Positions 36,312 to 47,648 of a DNA stretch of 64,000 bases are shown here, in pieces. The DNA is taken from assembly GCF_000004075.3 (NCBI RefSeq), contig NC_026660.2, positions 27,407,498 to 27,471,497 of the forward strand, given 5' to 3'. The notes under the pieces are model-generated. The model worked only from the letters and a program-made list of their open reading frames with translations, ran no database searches and was not told the DNA's origin. Source of the DNA: Cucumis sativus. Lineage: Eukaryota > Streptophyta > Magnoliopsida > Cucurbitales > Cucurbitaceae. How positions within the stretch are numbered: the first letter of the stretch is position 1; each line of letters begins with the position of its first letter. A program made the translations under genes and the position numbers.

Positions 36312-38914
36312 CTATTTTTCATCCTTGAACCAATTGTTAAAGACATATATAACAAAGCCTATACAGAATCCAGAAGCTCCCATGACCACAACAACTTGAA
36401 CCCACAAATTTGCTGAAAAAGCTTCACTAACCACAGCCTTCCACAACAAATACCATAAAATGCCGAAGAAACCACCCAATACAGAACCTACCAAAACTTG
36501 GCTGATAGTGTGAAGCTTCTGCGAGACTCGTAGCCATGACTGTCAAATACAGGGGAGAAGAAAAGAAAATAAGAATCTAATCTTTTAACCATATTTTGTT
36601 TTTATAATCAACCAATAAGTTTGGTTTCTACTTTTAATTAGTAAATTGTTGGGAAGTGCTTGGACACAAGTAAGAGTTGACGAACATAGGTGATAGGACT
36701 AATTAAACACAATCACAGCGACTGCATTTATAGCTTAACAATTTGATGTAACTTGAGATTCTTTATGCCAAGCCTCAAATTAAACATTTAACCAAACCAA
36801 ATTGCCATAACCTAGTAAGGACTACAGCTACAAAGTACAATACAGCCATTATCGTCAGCCAGCTTCAATTAAAAAGAGAAGATATGAGAATAAACTTACA
36901 AAGTATGAACCAAATATGAAGGAAAATCCACAGATAGACAATGATACTGCATTAACACCTAGCCATTCCACCGCTGCAGCAATATCAGACGTTAAAAATA
37001 AACTCCGATCAATTAAAGTCTTTGTAAATTAAATTTTGGATTACTAGTTTTAGAGGCCCAGAAGCACAAAAATGGGATACTAAGAAAACAATATGCTTGG
37101 TGCATGGATGAGGCTGGAATGTCAAGAAGAAAAAAAATTCTACAGAGTGACAACTCTTCCATTTGATCCCACAATCTTAAAAGTATAAAGATTGGATAAT
37201 AATAAGTAAAAGGAGAAAAAGAGGAATATGGTGTAGGGGTCTTCTTGTTATTCTCAACCTAGGAAAGAAAAGAAATAGGTGGAGGATGCTATACCTATAA
37301 GGTTGAAATCACACTTCTAAGTTTTGGGTTCAAGTTCTTAGGTTGAGAACTTTACAACTTAAACTAGGCTGTCTCTCATGGTTGGCCTACAGTGAGTAAA
37401 GTTTTAATGGAGATTAATGGTGTGCCATGAGCATAATGCAAATAGTGAGGCTTTGATACTCTATTTATTAAAAAAAATGGTTAGGAAAATGCCCTAGAAT
37501 TAGAAAATACTTGAACCATGTCTAACTGAAACATTCAATTAGATTATTTCACAAGTGCTTTGGAAGCTGAAGTCTTTCAAAAGTTTTTTGTACAACTTGA
37601 TACCAAGAAGAAAGAACCAAAGCATGAATGTAGCATAGAAAGTCGTCCCCGACAATTAAACAGCGGAAGTTATAATAGGAGCAAGGCAAGCATTCTATCA
37701 ACTTAAAACAGCGCCTTTCAAAATCGCTTGTTGCTTAATGATGTTAAGAAATTACCTGATAAGGCGACAAACAGGACAGTGAAGAATATAGATTGTGCAT
37801 GAGAAGAGGGCATTCCAGGATCAGATCTCAATGTGGCAATAGGCCGCTCTTGGTTTAGTATCCTTTTCAGGACTATAGAAAGTACGGCATTAATAACAGA
37901 TCCCATGGCGGTCCACAAAGCTTCGGCATCATGCCTCAAAAGAATTATACCAGCAAAAAGGGCAGCTACAAGCCACTTGCTCTGGAAAGAATCAACAATG
38001 TTACCAAACAATACAGCTACTCCCAAACTGACAAAGTTTGATCCTAAATGACCCAATTTGAAGTCGACAAAGTTCCAAACACTGCAGGAAAGTGGAAATA
38101 TATGTTCAAGCATGACATTTCCTCAGAGTTTGTTGAATTTTGTGTTACTCCTATGCACTAACACTACGAGCAAAGTTAAAATGGAAGTGAGAACAACTGG
38201 TACCTTTAAAGTTGAGATACGATAAGTTTCAATGCCAATAAAGTACTAAATCGATTAAAAATAGGAAACATGTTGATACATCGTACGAATAAATCACCCA
38301 TTTGGTAAAGATAAAAAGCAAAACCAATAGGATTAAGCACCCATACATAATAAACAAAGGGGGTGTATTAGATATACAGTGTACAAATCAACAAAGTCAC
38401 CCAAGGTTTTGTTCAAGCATCAATTTGAAAAAATGATTCAAGGTAACAGATTAATCTCTAGACAGTGATTAAAAGGCCTATGAGGCTGCAACTGAGCTCA
38501 AACCAACACATACCCAAATCAAGAAGAAACGTGAAACTAATAAAATTTACAAACCAGCTTATTGAGTATAGCCTCCAGCCCACCAGCCGCATTCACAGGA
38601 CGAAATTCAGAAGACCCATCAAAGAACGACTCTGTCTCTAAGCTTCTAAACCCCTCCTCTCCATTTCCACACCTAACAGAAGAAGAGGTTCTGGTCAATT
38701 CAGCCATGCCCCGACCTCTGTTCCGAAATAGAGCTTCCTTTGAGATAAACCCACGCAGGAAAACAAGATTCGAGGAAGGAAAATGAAGAGACGATGTGGG
38801 TTTAAGTGATTGAAGCTTAAAAATTCTATTGGAGGTAGTTTTGAAAGAAGGGTGCAAAGTGGCGGCGACTGAAAGCGGCATTTGGGTAATAATCCGAGAG
38901 GCTGTTAAAGGCAT
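36312..38914 (-). CDS. LPPE1: Lipid phosphate phosphatase epsilon, chloroplastic (PAP2 family)
   Basis: Four exons on the minus strand, 38555-38914, 37756-37981, 36900-36973 and 36312-36539, join in frame to 295 aa. The first exon is Ser/Thr/Arg-rich and fits a chloroplast transit peptide. The rest has several membrane segments and the three PAP2 motifs: KRILNQERP (K-x6-RP), PSSH, and a third reading R-x5-H-x3-Q where the classic family has Asp last. The enzyme dephosphorylates phosphatidic acid to diacylglycerol, feeding galactolipid synthesis in the plastid envelope. The Gln in motif 3 is, as I recall, also found in Arabidopsis LPP epsilon proteins, so not a lesion. LPPE1 and LPPE2 are similar and I cannot choose firmly. 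The second intron carries a SINE-like repeat on the plus strand. Confidence 0.9.
37290..37478 (+). mobile_element. SINE-like element in an intron of the phosphatase gene
   Basis: A B-box-like GGGTTCAAGTTC at 37325-37336 is followed by a body ending in an A-rich tail (ATTAAAAAAAATGG) near 37468-37480. I remember the body (GGTTGGCCTACAGTGAGT) from dispersed repeats in cucurbits. An A box is not clear, so the 5' end is uncertain. Orientation is opposite to the host gene. Confidence 0.4.
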
Positions 38915-41214
38915 TATAAAGGAAGAAGAAGAAGAAAAGGGTTGAAATCAAGATTATGGGTTCCATAAATGGTGATTGTTAAAGAGGATGAGAAGAAGCA
39001 TCTTGTACCGCCACAGCGTCTTGGACGATGTCTCATCGTGTGGACTGTGGTTGGCTTTCTTAATGAACACTTCGAAGGAACAAATTGTTAACAACCACTC
39101 GGCGGCTTATGTGCCCTTTACCAAATTCGTGGGATTCACAATGACATCAATTTTTTTTTCCAAAGAATTGACGTACTTGGCTGAAGCTCAAGGACAGCCA
39201 CGGGCCCTACTAGTTTCTTCTATCAAGCAATAATGCGATATGAACGATAGCTCTAATTCAAATACAATTTGTGTAGCAAAAATATATATGATATTCACAC
39301 ACATGGACACAATTTTGTAAAAACTACTATACTATGCTCAGTTTACACACATTTCATGTACAATTTTTCTAAAACTAAAGTTTGTTCGGCCTACTGAATT
39401 TGTGAGATTCTACTCTTTCTTTGATCTAAAATGTTCTTCCATGACTTTAGAAAAGATTGATTTTATATATTTACACCTTTATTTCTGGCCTCCACCTTTC
39501 TCTAAAATATTTTAAAAAACAGCTTATAATAATTTTTGAAGCTTGGCTATTAAAATTAATAAATATTTAAGTGTAGTCCACCTTCATCACATTGCAATAA
39601 ATAAATAAGTTAATTAAAAAAGTTTGTCATGTGAACAAACAGTTGGAGTAGATTAAAAAAATAGATTGCTCATTCAACTTTTAAATTTGTGTCTCATAAG
39701 TCCTTTTAGATTTTAAAATGTATACCATCTTTTTTAACTTTTATACTTTTTGACTGATTCACACCTAAAAAATACTTTAATTTATTTCTAGGCTTGCTTT
39801 CTTCATTTTTAAAATTTACTTTTAGATTTTTGTCTAATACGTCGTCGTGTTCTAAAATTTGCCTAATGATTTGATGTATATCTAAGCATTTCACAGTGGA
39901 TAAATTATAATTACAATCAAAGATCCAATTTTTCACAAATAGTGTATCTAATAAGTTCTTCAATGTTTGAGTATAATAGAATGTTAACGTATTAATTATT
40001 TTCTTAAAAGATATTATTACAAAATTTTGAATTATTATTTTTTGCTTTATATTCAATAAATATGAAAATTTTAAATATAATAAAATGAACTTTAATATTT
40101 ATAAACAATAGAAATCAACCTACACTCACACTCATAAACATAAATAAAAATTTATTATTAGTATCTATTGAATATAAAAATTTTCTATATTTATTAACTA
40201 TTTTGTCCATTTTTGTTTATAATAATTCTCATGTTAGTACATCGGAAGTACTGGAGATAAGTAAAATTGAACTTTATGAAATGTCATCTCTTCCTCAACA
40301 AGAAAGTAATGTAATAAAATGAGATGCTCTTCTCTTTTAAGAAAGCAAACAAAAGGAAAAGAAAAAGAAGAAGAAGAAGAAGAAAAAAAGAGTGAACTGC
40401 AAAAAGTTTCTCCGGCAACCGCTTCCCATATATTCCCCTCAACTTTCCCTCACCGGAAATGAGAAAAGAAAGTTTCTTTCTATCACATTTAGCAAAAAGA
40501 GAATGACCTCTTTACTGCACACTCAGATATCACTCTAAAAAAAAGTTCGGAATAACATTACATCACATCTCAAAGTAATAAAAATTTCTAATTTTCAGTT
40601 GAGTTTCAACAAAAATATTAGAAGTATCTCATGTAAAAGAATTTCAAGAAATTCATGAACTTCAATCACTATAAAAGAAAGATGGCAGAGGGGGTTTGAT
40701 TCTTATATTTGAGAGTAATAATTTTTAACCAAATTCTTTTTTAGTCCAAAGGTTCTCAAGATTTTGATGTTTTTTCTCCCTTATTTTTCTGCCCCTAGTA
40801 ACGAGTTTTCTTTCTCTTTTGTAATATACTATATAGAAGTAATCGAGTTATTGTATATCTTATAAGATTATAAGGTCTATCATTCTCTTCCATGTGGAAT
40901 CATGCATAGAAGAACTTATTTTATTCCTAGAACTAACAAAGCTTCCTTTGAAGTCTCTGAACTTCCCCCATGGCCTTACAAAGATAATCACAACCACCAA
41001 CATAGAGCTTTTCCTAAAAGGAAAAAGAAGAGAAAAAAATACCCATTTGAAAAATTATTCTCATAAACTATTCAAAGAAAGTTCAAACCCGAAAAGAAAA
41101 AAGAAAAAAAAAAAAAGAAGAAGAAAGGAAGAAAGGAATCTCAGTGTTTTTCTCATGCTCTTTAAACCATAGTTTCTTTCAAGAAGACCTCAAATTGAAA
41201 CTTTTCTCTTCACA
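38915..41214. other. Intergenic region between divergent genes
   Basis: About 2.3 kb. The left 300 bp is richer in GC and is likely promoter and leader of the phosphatase (minus strand). The centre is very AT-rich with nothing recognisable. Before 41215 lie GAA/AAG purine runs (40359-40390, 41090-41135) typical of a plant leader. Confidence 0.45.
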
Positions 41215-41916
41215 ATGAAAACAGTGGAAGTGAAAGCAATGGGAGTCTACAAACTTCTTCAAATCATGGTGAAAATTTTCCGATTCACAGAGGTTTTAGT
41301 GGCAATGGGTTTTCTCATCTGGACATTTAGCCGCCTCCCTTTAGTCCTCAGAGTTTCGAGCGATTTCATTTCTCAAATCTCCAACTATTTTACAAGCCCT
41401 GTTTTCGGCTTCATACTCTGCAACATCATTATCGTCTCTCTTATTGCCAAACCCCACAATTTCTCCTGCGGGAAAATAAACAGTGACAAAAATGTCGAAA
41501 CTGTGCTCTTTAATGAACTTGTTGAAGACGGGGCCGTTACGTCTCTGTCTTTGGCTGGGAGTGAGCCAAATGGACGGCTCTGCTCTGATACTGAGCAAGA
41601 GGAGATCGCCTATGAAGACAAAGAGGTGATCTCAGAGGTGACCTCGACTCAGACGGCGGTATTTAGCGAAAAAATGGAGGATTTCGGTTTGGAATCTGAG
41701 AAACTGAAGCTGTTATGGAGGGAATACGGTGGAGGAGAGTTGCGACGGGTAAAAGCAGAGGAGGAAGCGATTTGGGGAGGTGGGGTTTCGAGGGAAGGTG
41801 TAGGGAACGGGGAGGAGCTGAGTAATAAGGAATTTGAGCGAAGGATTGATGCGTTCATTGCAAGAGAGTTGAGGTTTCGGTGGGAAGAATCAGGTGCCGT
41901 CGTCCTCCGAAATTAA
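41215..41916 (+). CDS. DUF4408/DUF761-type plant protein
   Basis: A single exon of 233 aa. Two hydrophobic segments lie near 24-42 and 60-80, within VLRVSSDFISQISNYFTSPVFGFILCNIIIVSL, which has the look of the DUF4408 domain. An acidic, poorly ordered middle follows. The C terminus, NKEFERRIDAFIARELRFRWEES, matches the short DUF761 motif (rR-I-E-A-F-I-A-r-f). Proteins with this pairing are plant-specific and often stress-induced; their biochemical role is unknown. The ATG at 41215 is used; a second in-frame ATG at 41239 is possible. A terminal pair of membrane passes with a cytosolic tail is the simplest topology. Confidence 0.85.
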   Translation: MKTVEVKAMGVYKLLQIMVKIFRFTEVLVAMGFLIWTFSRLPLVLRVSSDFISQISNYFTSPVFGFILCNIIIVSLIAKPHNFSCGKINSDKNVETVLFNELVEDGAVTSLSLAGSEPNGRLCSDTEQEEIAYEDKEVISEVTSTQTAVFSEKMEDFGLESEKLKLLWREYGGGELRRVKAEEEAIWGGGVSREGVGNGEELSNKEFERRIDAFIARELRFRWEESGAVVLRN

Positions 41917-42577
41917 ATTACGGTTTGAATGTAACGAATAGATTGTAAATAAATAAATTGATGTTCTTACCCTTTGAACAAAATTTCTCTTGGATGGATG
42001 GTCGCATTTTTTAAAATTAATTCAACTTATAACTTCTCTACATTTCCTTATCTAATTTCTACAAATGTTTCAGAAAGCATTAAGAAAAACATAGTGATGC
42101 ATTTAATACCATTGGATTAGGTTTGTTACCATAGGAGGTGAAATTTTGATGGTTATTGTTATTAATAAAAGTTATATAAACCACGTCTAAAATGATAAGG
42201 AATGGACCAAATAAGTTGTGACAGAGTTAAACTCCTCCAATCATGAAGTGCTTGTGTTTAGGTAGAAATTAGCATGTTTAATGACTCATTTTCATACTTT
42301 TAGACACGTTTCATGACTCCTCCTATATTAAAAGATTTCTTTATCTTTCCGCCACACAAAAATAAAATTAAAAATTAATCAAATACAAACTATGATATAA
42401 TATTTATATAGGTAGATATAAGATTCGAAAATATAACCATTTAATAACATATAATTAAAGAGAAATACAATATTGTATTTGGATATTCCAATATTTTGCC
42501 TTGTAATTAAACTCTCCATATCATTAATTACAAGGCAAAGGCGTAGGGTTGTTGTAGGCATAACTTTAACTTTGATA
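41917..42577. other. Convergent intergenic region
   Basis: About 660 bp between the DUF4408 gene (plus) and SABATH copy A (minus), expected to hold both 3' UTRs. An inverted repeat lies at 42500-42535 (CCTTGTAATTA...TAATTACAAGG), a likely hairpin near the 3' end of copy A. Confidence 0.45.
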
Positions 42578-45500
42578 TCATGAGATTTTCTTAGTCAATG
42601 AGATGGTGAGATTAATGCATTCCATAATCCTGTGTTTTGCCATGCAACCAGCAACAATGTTTCTGTGTCTGATAAATAATTCATCCATAATGGCTTCTCC
42701 AAAATGACGAATCAAAAGTGGTTCAGACACAGATTGAATACATTTGGCAAAATCATAGTCAGTAGCATCGGCCAGGGAATTATTAATTAGTGGAGTACTT
42801 GATTCTTCTTCAGTTTTATGAACAGTATGGTTTAAATTAATACTTGAAGCTTTCAATTGATTAAGGATGAAGCTTCCTTCCTTCACAACTTCGGCTTCCA
42901 CTTCCTTTGGCGATGGAATATAGTATGGAATATTGAATGAATCCGCCTTTTTCTCTTCCACAATTCCCTTTTACAAACATTTGTCTCATAATTATTTTTC
43001 AAAAATACTTGTGTGTAAATGATATTAGATATAAAATCATGTTTAATAAAAATATTATGGGTAATGAACAATGAACTGTGCCTCAACCTTCAATCTAAAA
43101 GTTTAGGGCTAAACAAAAGTAGGGATATTTTACCTCAGCCACCATGGTATTGAGAGCTAAACCCAAAAGCTCCCAAATATAGTAACCTCCAGATTTTGAT
43201 GGATCTTCACTTGTTCTTCCAACCAATGTTAAAACCATACCTCCACCCATTACCAATTCCTCGGCTCGACACTTCAAAAACATTGAAAAATCCTTTTGAA
43301 ATTGCTTATAATAAGCTTCACCCACACTCTTTGGACTTGTACTACCTATGTAAATGTTCCCTTTGTTATTCTCTATCCCCACAGGAACCTGCAGCAATAT
43401 CCAACACATATAATTTAACCATATAACATATACAACTAAATAAATACACATCAACAAAATACAAACATGTTCGAAGTGAACCCGGTTTTAGGTATTGAAG
43501 TAAGAGAAAAAATAAAAAAAAATTCTATCGTCTCATCAAGTTTCAAGACTTTAGATTTTTGTTTGAAATGACATTTTTGAGAAAGATACTGGTGATGTAT
43601 GGAGTTAGTAGGTGCATTGTATTGTATCAAAAGGCAGATAAAGAAAAGATTTGAGAACAATGATTGAAATACTTTTTTTTCTTGTTTGTTTCGAATTATA
43701 ATCTGATTTGATACTTTTTGGTCTTTTTTTTTTCCTTGTTAGGCAGAGTTGTTTGCACATTTTTTCTAATTATTTTCGAAACTTTTTCTAAACTATAATT
43801 ATTTGAGAAACTATGATAAAAATAGGGTTGGGCAAAAAAACTAGTAGGGTAGTTTTGGATATACACATTCTTTTTAATTATTTATATATATATATATATT
43901 ACTTGTGAGTTCCATAGTTTCCTTTTTTTTTATTATTTATATATTAGTGACCCTACACATTTTCTTTCCCATTATATATATAAATATTTCAATTATAAAA
44001 ATATATTTACTTATAAAAATTAATATCTTTTCAATATTAATTTATTTTTGGCTTTATTTGTTTTTTATATATTAAATATCTTAATATTTAATTTTTTATT
44101 AAATTTATATTTTCTGATTTATTATTTCTTAATCAAAAGTATACATATCTATCTTTTTTTTCTAATTTTTAATTTTTTTAAAAAACACATATATTAACAA
44201 AATATGTTATTATAAAATACATGAAACAAAATTCTACTACATTTTTGTTTAACTTCTCTCAGTTATTATTATTATCATTTAATTTGTTTAACATATTTTT
44301 TAATAACATATTTTGTTAATGTATGTGTTTTTCTAAAAAATGAAAGCTAAAAAAATATGTATAATTTTGATCCTAAATAATCCAATTAAATTAAGAAATG
44401 TAAATTTAATTAGAAAAATTGAAAATTGAAAATTGAAATATTTAATATATATACAAATAAATAAATTAAAATAGGAAAGATATTAATTTTAATATATAAA
44501 TATATTTTATAATTGAAATATTTAATATAATATAATGAAAAAGAAAAGAGGTAGGGTCCACTAATATATACTCAAAACTATCTTATTTTTGTAAATAATT
44601 TCTCAAATTACTATATTTGAGAAAAAGTTTTTCTTTTCAAAAGAACGTGAAATTCGCAGTACAAAACACATATATTTTCAAAAAGGTGGAGAGAGATGAG
44701 AGACAAAAGATAGAAAGTAGTAATAATAAATACATTAATGTCACGCAAACAACAACCTAGCATATATATACTTAATATATTCATGGCATTGTAAACAGTC
44801 CCAAAATATTCAGCTAGTCTTACATATAAGAAATGGAAGATCAAAAGATGTTAATACCATAGACAAAAACAAAATTATATTTCCGCTGTTATGACCAAAA
44901 ATATTGGGTTTAAAATCTCTATAATTTCAGTCAGTTAGGTTAGATCAAACATGTACTAATCACAAAAACTAAAAGTGTATATATTTTTTAAAAAATAGTT
45001 TTAATATTATTGCGATATAAGTTCCATTTATTTTTATTATTTTACTCTAAATAATAAATATTTTGAGTTCTAAATTATCGTTTATATTTTATTTGAAGGG
45101 ATTAGAATGGTGGTCAATGTGGTTGAACAAGAATAAAAAGTGAAAATAAGAAAAGTAAGGAACCAAAAGAGTAGAGTTGAGAGCAAATTTGTTTAAACTT
45201 ACCCGAGAAAGCCAATGGAGGCTACTAGATGAATGGAAAAAATGGACACTTTTGGTGGGAAAGAGTCTGGCATAGAAAGAACCGGGAACTCCGTTGAAGA
45301 AACATGGACCAAAATCACCTCCAATTTGGGTCCCCAAATCTTCCAAAAACCTTGGTAATGATGTAAAGACAGCATTGAAGTCATTTCCGTGAAGATCATT
45401 CAAGAAGATTTGATACTCCAAAGGCAGCCTTTGGTGAAGCTTTTGGCGAATCTCTTCGACTTGTTTGATCAAGTAAGAAACAAGCATTAGAGTGTTTTGT

Positions 45501-45837
45501 CCTGAAGAACAACCCAAATCTGCTATAGTTATGGATGTTGGAATGTGTTGATTGTAGAAATTGGTAAGAGCTTCCTTTGCAATTGAGCATGTCATGGATA
45601 TTATCTCTCGCTGCGTTGTTAAAAAAACTCAAAAAAATAATAAACTTTGGTGTTAATATAATTAATTAGAAAAATGATAAATCAAACAACTGTTTGATCT
45701 TGATGAAAATTTTGGGCTAATATGGTGTTATAATATATATATAAAGATATATACTCAGAATCATTAAAAACATTAACCTGAAGTCTTGAGTTGTTGGCAT
45801 AACTGGTGTTTCCCATACCTCCATTTACATGCAACAT
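42578..45837 (-). CDS. SABATH carboxyl methyltransferase, copy A (intact)
   Basis: Four exons, 45778-45837, 45203-45610, 43134-43388 and 42578-42967, join in frame to 370 aa, the usual SABATH length. SABATH enzymes methylate carboxyl groups of small acids such as salicylate, benzoate or jasmonate with S-adenosylmethionine. The SAM-binding loop [12 protein letters not shown] begins near residue 50. The exon-1 Gln (20) and the Trp of HWLS (153) match the carboxylate-gripping Gln25 and Trp151 of Clarkia SAMT, so an acid substrate is likely; which acid cannot be told. It begins MLHVNGGMG, five residues shorter than the other copies, and is the most divergent of the array. A TATATATAAT box lies about 70 bp upstream. 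Intron 2 is 1.8 kb because of an inverted-repeat insertion. Confidence 0.92.
43780..44632. mobile_element. Long-inverted-repeat element 1 (foldback/MITE-like) in intron 2 of copy A
   Basis: The ends read AAACTTTTTCTAAACTATA at the left and its inverted relative (TATATTTGAGAAAAAGTTT) at the right. The arms, each about 400 bp, match as inverted copies for most of their length, including TTAGTGACCCTAC / GTAGGGTCCACTAA and AACAAAATATGTTATTA / TAATAACATATTTTGTT near the centre at about 44240. It has no coding capacity. The left arm has about 80 bp that the right arm lacks. Target-site duplication is not clear. The superfamily is unknown. Confidence 0.65.
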
Positions 45838-45907
45838 TTTTCCACTCAAATTTCTCTTGAAATTCTTCTATGCTTGCTATTGCAAAGGAAGGGGCACACT
45901 CCCATTT

Positions 45908-45917
45908 ATTATATATA
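45908..45917 (-). promoter_or_regulatory. TATA box of SABATH copy A
   Basis: On the minus strand TATATATAAT lies about 70 bp before the start codon at 45837. The left end of inverted-repeat element 2 is only about 40 bp further upstream, so the core promoter is joined almost directly to the element. Confidence 0.5.
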
Positions 45918-47262
45918 GAAGACACCAAATATTTAGATTGCAACAATCAAAAGGAAACCTTTTTCTAAAATACATTTGAGAAATTATTGACAACAATGGG
46001 GTTGGATCAAAATTATTGATAAAAATAGGGTAGCCCTTCTTTTTAATTATTTATATAGATATACTATTTGTGGGTCCTATAGTTTTTTTTCATTATTTAT
46101 TTATATTAGTGGATCCTATATCTTTTTTTTATTATATATATATTAATATATTTTAATTATAAAAATATATTTACTTATTAAAATTAATATCTTACCAATT
46201 TTAATTAATTTATATGTACATATATTAAATATTTTTAATTGGCAATTTGCAATTTTTCTTATTAAATTTACCTTTCTTAATTTAATTGGAATTATTTCTA
46301 GATATATAAACTATATATTATTTTATATTCTATTCTTTTCTTATTAAATTCACATTTTTTAATTTAATTTTATTATTTCTAGATCAAAATTATACATTAT
46401 TATTTTCAATTTTCAATTTTTTAAAAAAAAACATATATATTAACAAAATATGTTATTAACAAATATATTAAACGAATTAAAATGGTAATAATAATAATTA
46501 AGAGAAGTTGAAGCTTACTCAAAATAATAATAATAATAAAACAATTGAAGCCACCAATGCACATTGCTTACGTAGGTAATTGAATAAAAAAATTAATATT
46601 TATGACAAAAGAAAAAAAAATCGTGAAATAATTTAAAGCTGATGGAAATTATGGTTCAATTTCAAATTAAATTTAGAAAATCTAACCTAATCAAATTAGG
46701 AAGAGGAATTTATTGTATCTGTTACAAAAATTCAATAGGAACAAAATCAAATTAGATATCGTGTGATTTTGTGTAAAATAAATTAATTTTATTTTTTTTA
46801 TAAAATAATATAAATAAATAAAATGTATATTGTCTAATATAAATTGATTTGCATTTCCCCTCAAATGATTGGTTTTATTTTCAATTTTTATAAAACAAAT
46901 TCATTTAAAAAAATGATTATTATACAAAATTTTTACTTTTTTAAAAAATTAAAACCTTAATCATTATTACAATTGTTATTCTTTAAAGAATAAAAAAATT
47001 TGTAGGATAAAAATAGGTGGTTAAACATACATAAAATACAAATATGAAAAGGTAAGAGTTAAATGAGATAATAAAAAATATTGTTTATTAAACAAAAATA
47101 CAATATAATTTTGTTGAATGTATTTTTTAATAACATATTTTTGTTAATATATGTGTTTTTTAAAAAAGAATTAAAAATTTTAAAAAATAGATATGTATAA
47201 TTTTGATTAAGAAATAATAAATAAATAATGTGAATTTAATAACCAATTTAAATATTGAGATA

Positions 47263-47266
<4 letters not shown>

Positions 47267-47322
<56 letters not shown>
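47267..47322. repeat. TA microsatellite
   Basis: An uninterrupted run of about 27 TA units in the right arm of inverted-repeat element 2. Confidence 0.9.
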
Positions 47323-47333
<11 letters not shown>

Positions 47334-47481
47334 GTCAAAAATAAATTAATATTGGAAAGATATTGATTTTAATAAGTAAATATATTTTTATAGTTGAAAT
47401 ATTTAATATATATATAATAAAAAGAAAAAGCGTAGAGTTCACTAATATATAAATAATTAAAAAGAACTATGGAACCAAAAG

Positions 47482-47482
<1 letters not shown>

Positions 47483-47529
<47 letters not shown>
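47483..47529. repeat. TA microsatellite
   Basis: A second run of about 23 TA units in the same arm, at the place where element 1 has only a short TA run. Confidence 0.9.
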
Positions 47530-47534
<5 letters not shown>

Positions 47535-47648
47535 ATAATTAAAAAGAAAGGTGAGGTCCAAAATTACCTGTTTTTTTATCGATAGTTTTGTTATAACTCC
47601 ATTTTTGTGAATAGTATCTCAAATCACTATATTTTAGAAAAAAGTTCT

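Larger units (their letters stand above)
45957..47648. mobile_element. Long-inverted-repeat element 2, upstream of copy A
   Basis: The left end (CTTTTTCTAAAATACATTTG) and the inverted right end (AACTTTTTTCTAAAATATAG read on the minus strand) match each other and element 1. Shared inner blocks include AACAAAATATGTTATTAA at 46442-46460 and its inverse near 47128-47146. The middle (about 46500-47100) is not part of the arms. Two TA microsatellites have expanded in the right arm. At about 1.7 kb it is twice the length of element 1. No reading frame of note. Confidence 0.6.

Noticed and set aside
38976-39233. 85-codon plus-strand frame near the phosphatase promoter
   Set aside because: Lies in the likely leader/promoter of the minus-strand gene, with no domain and no promoter of its own.
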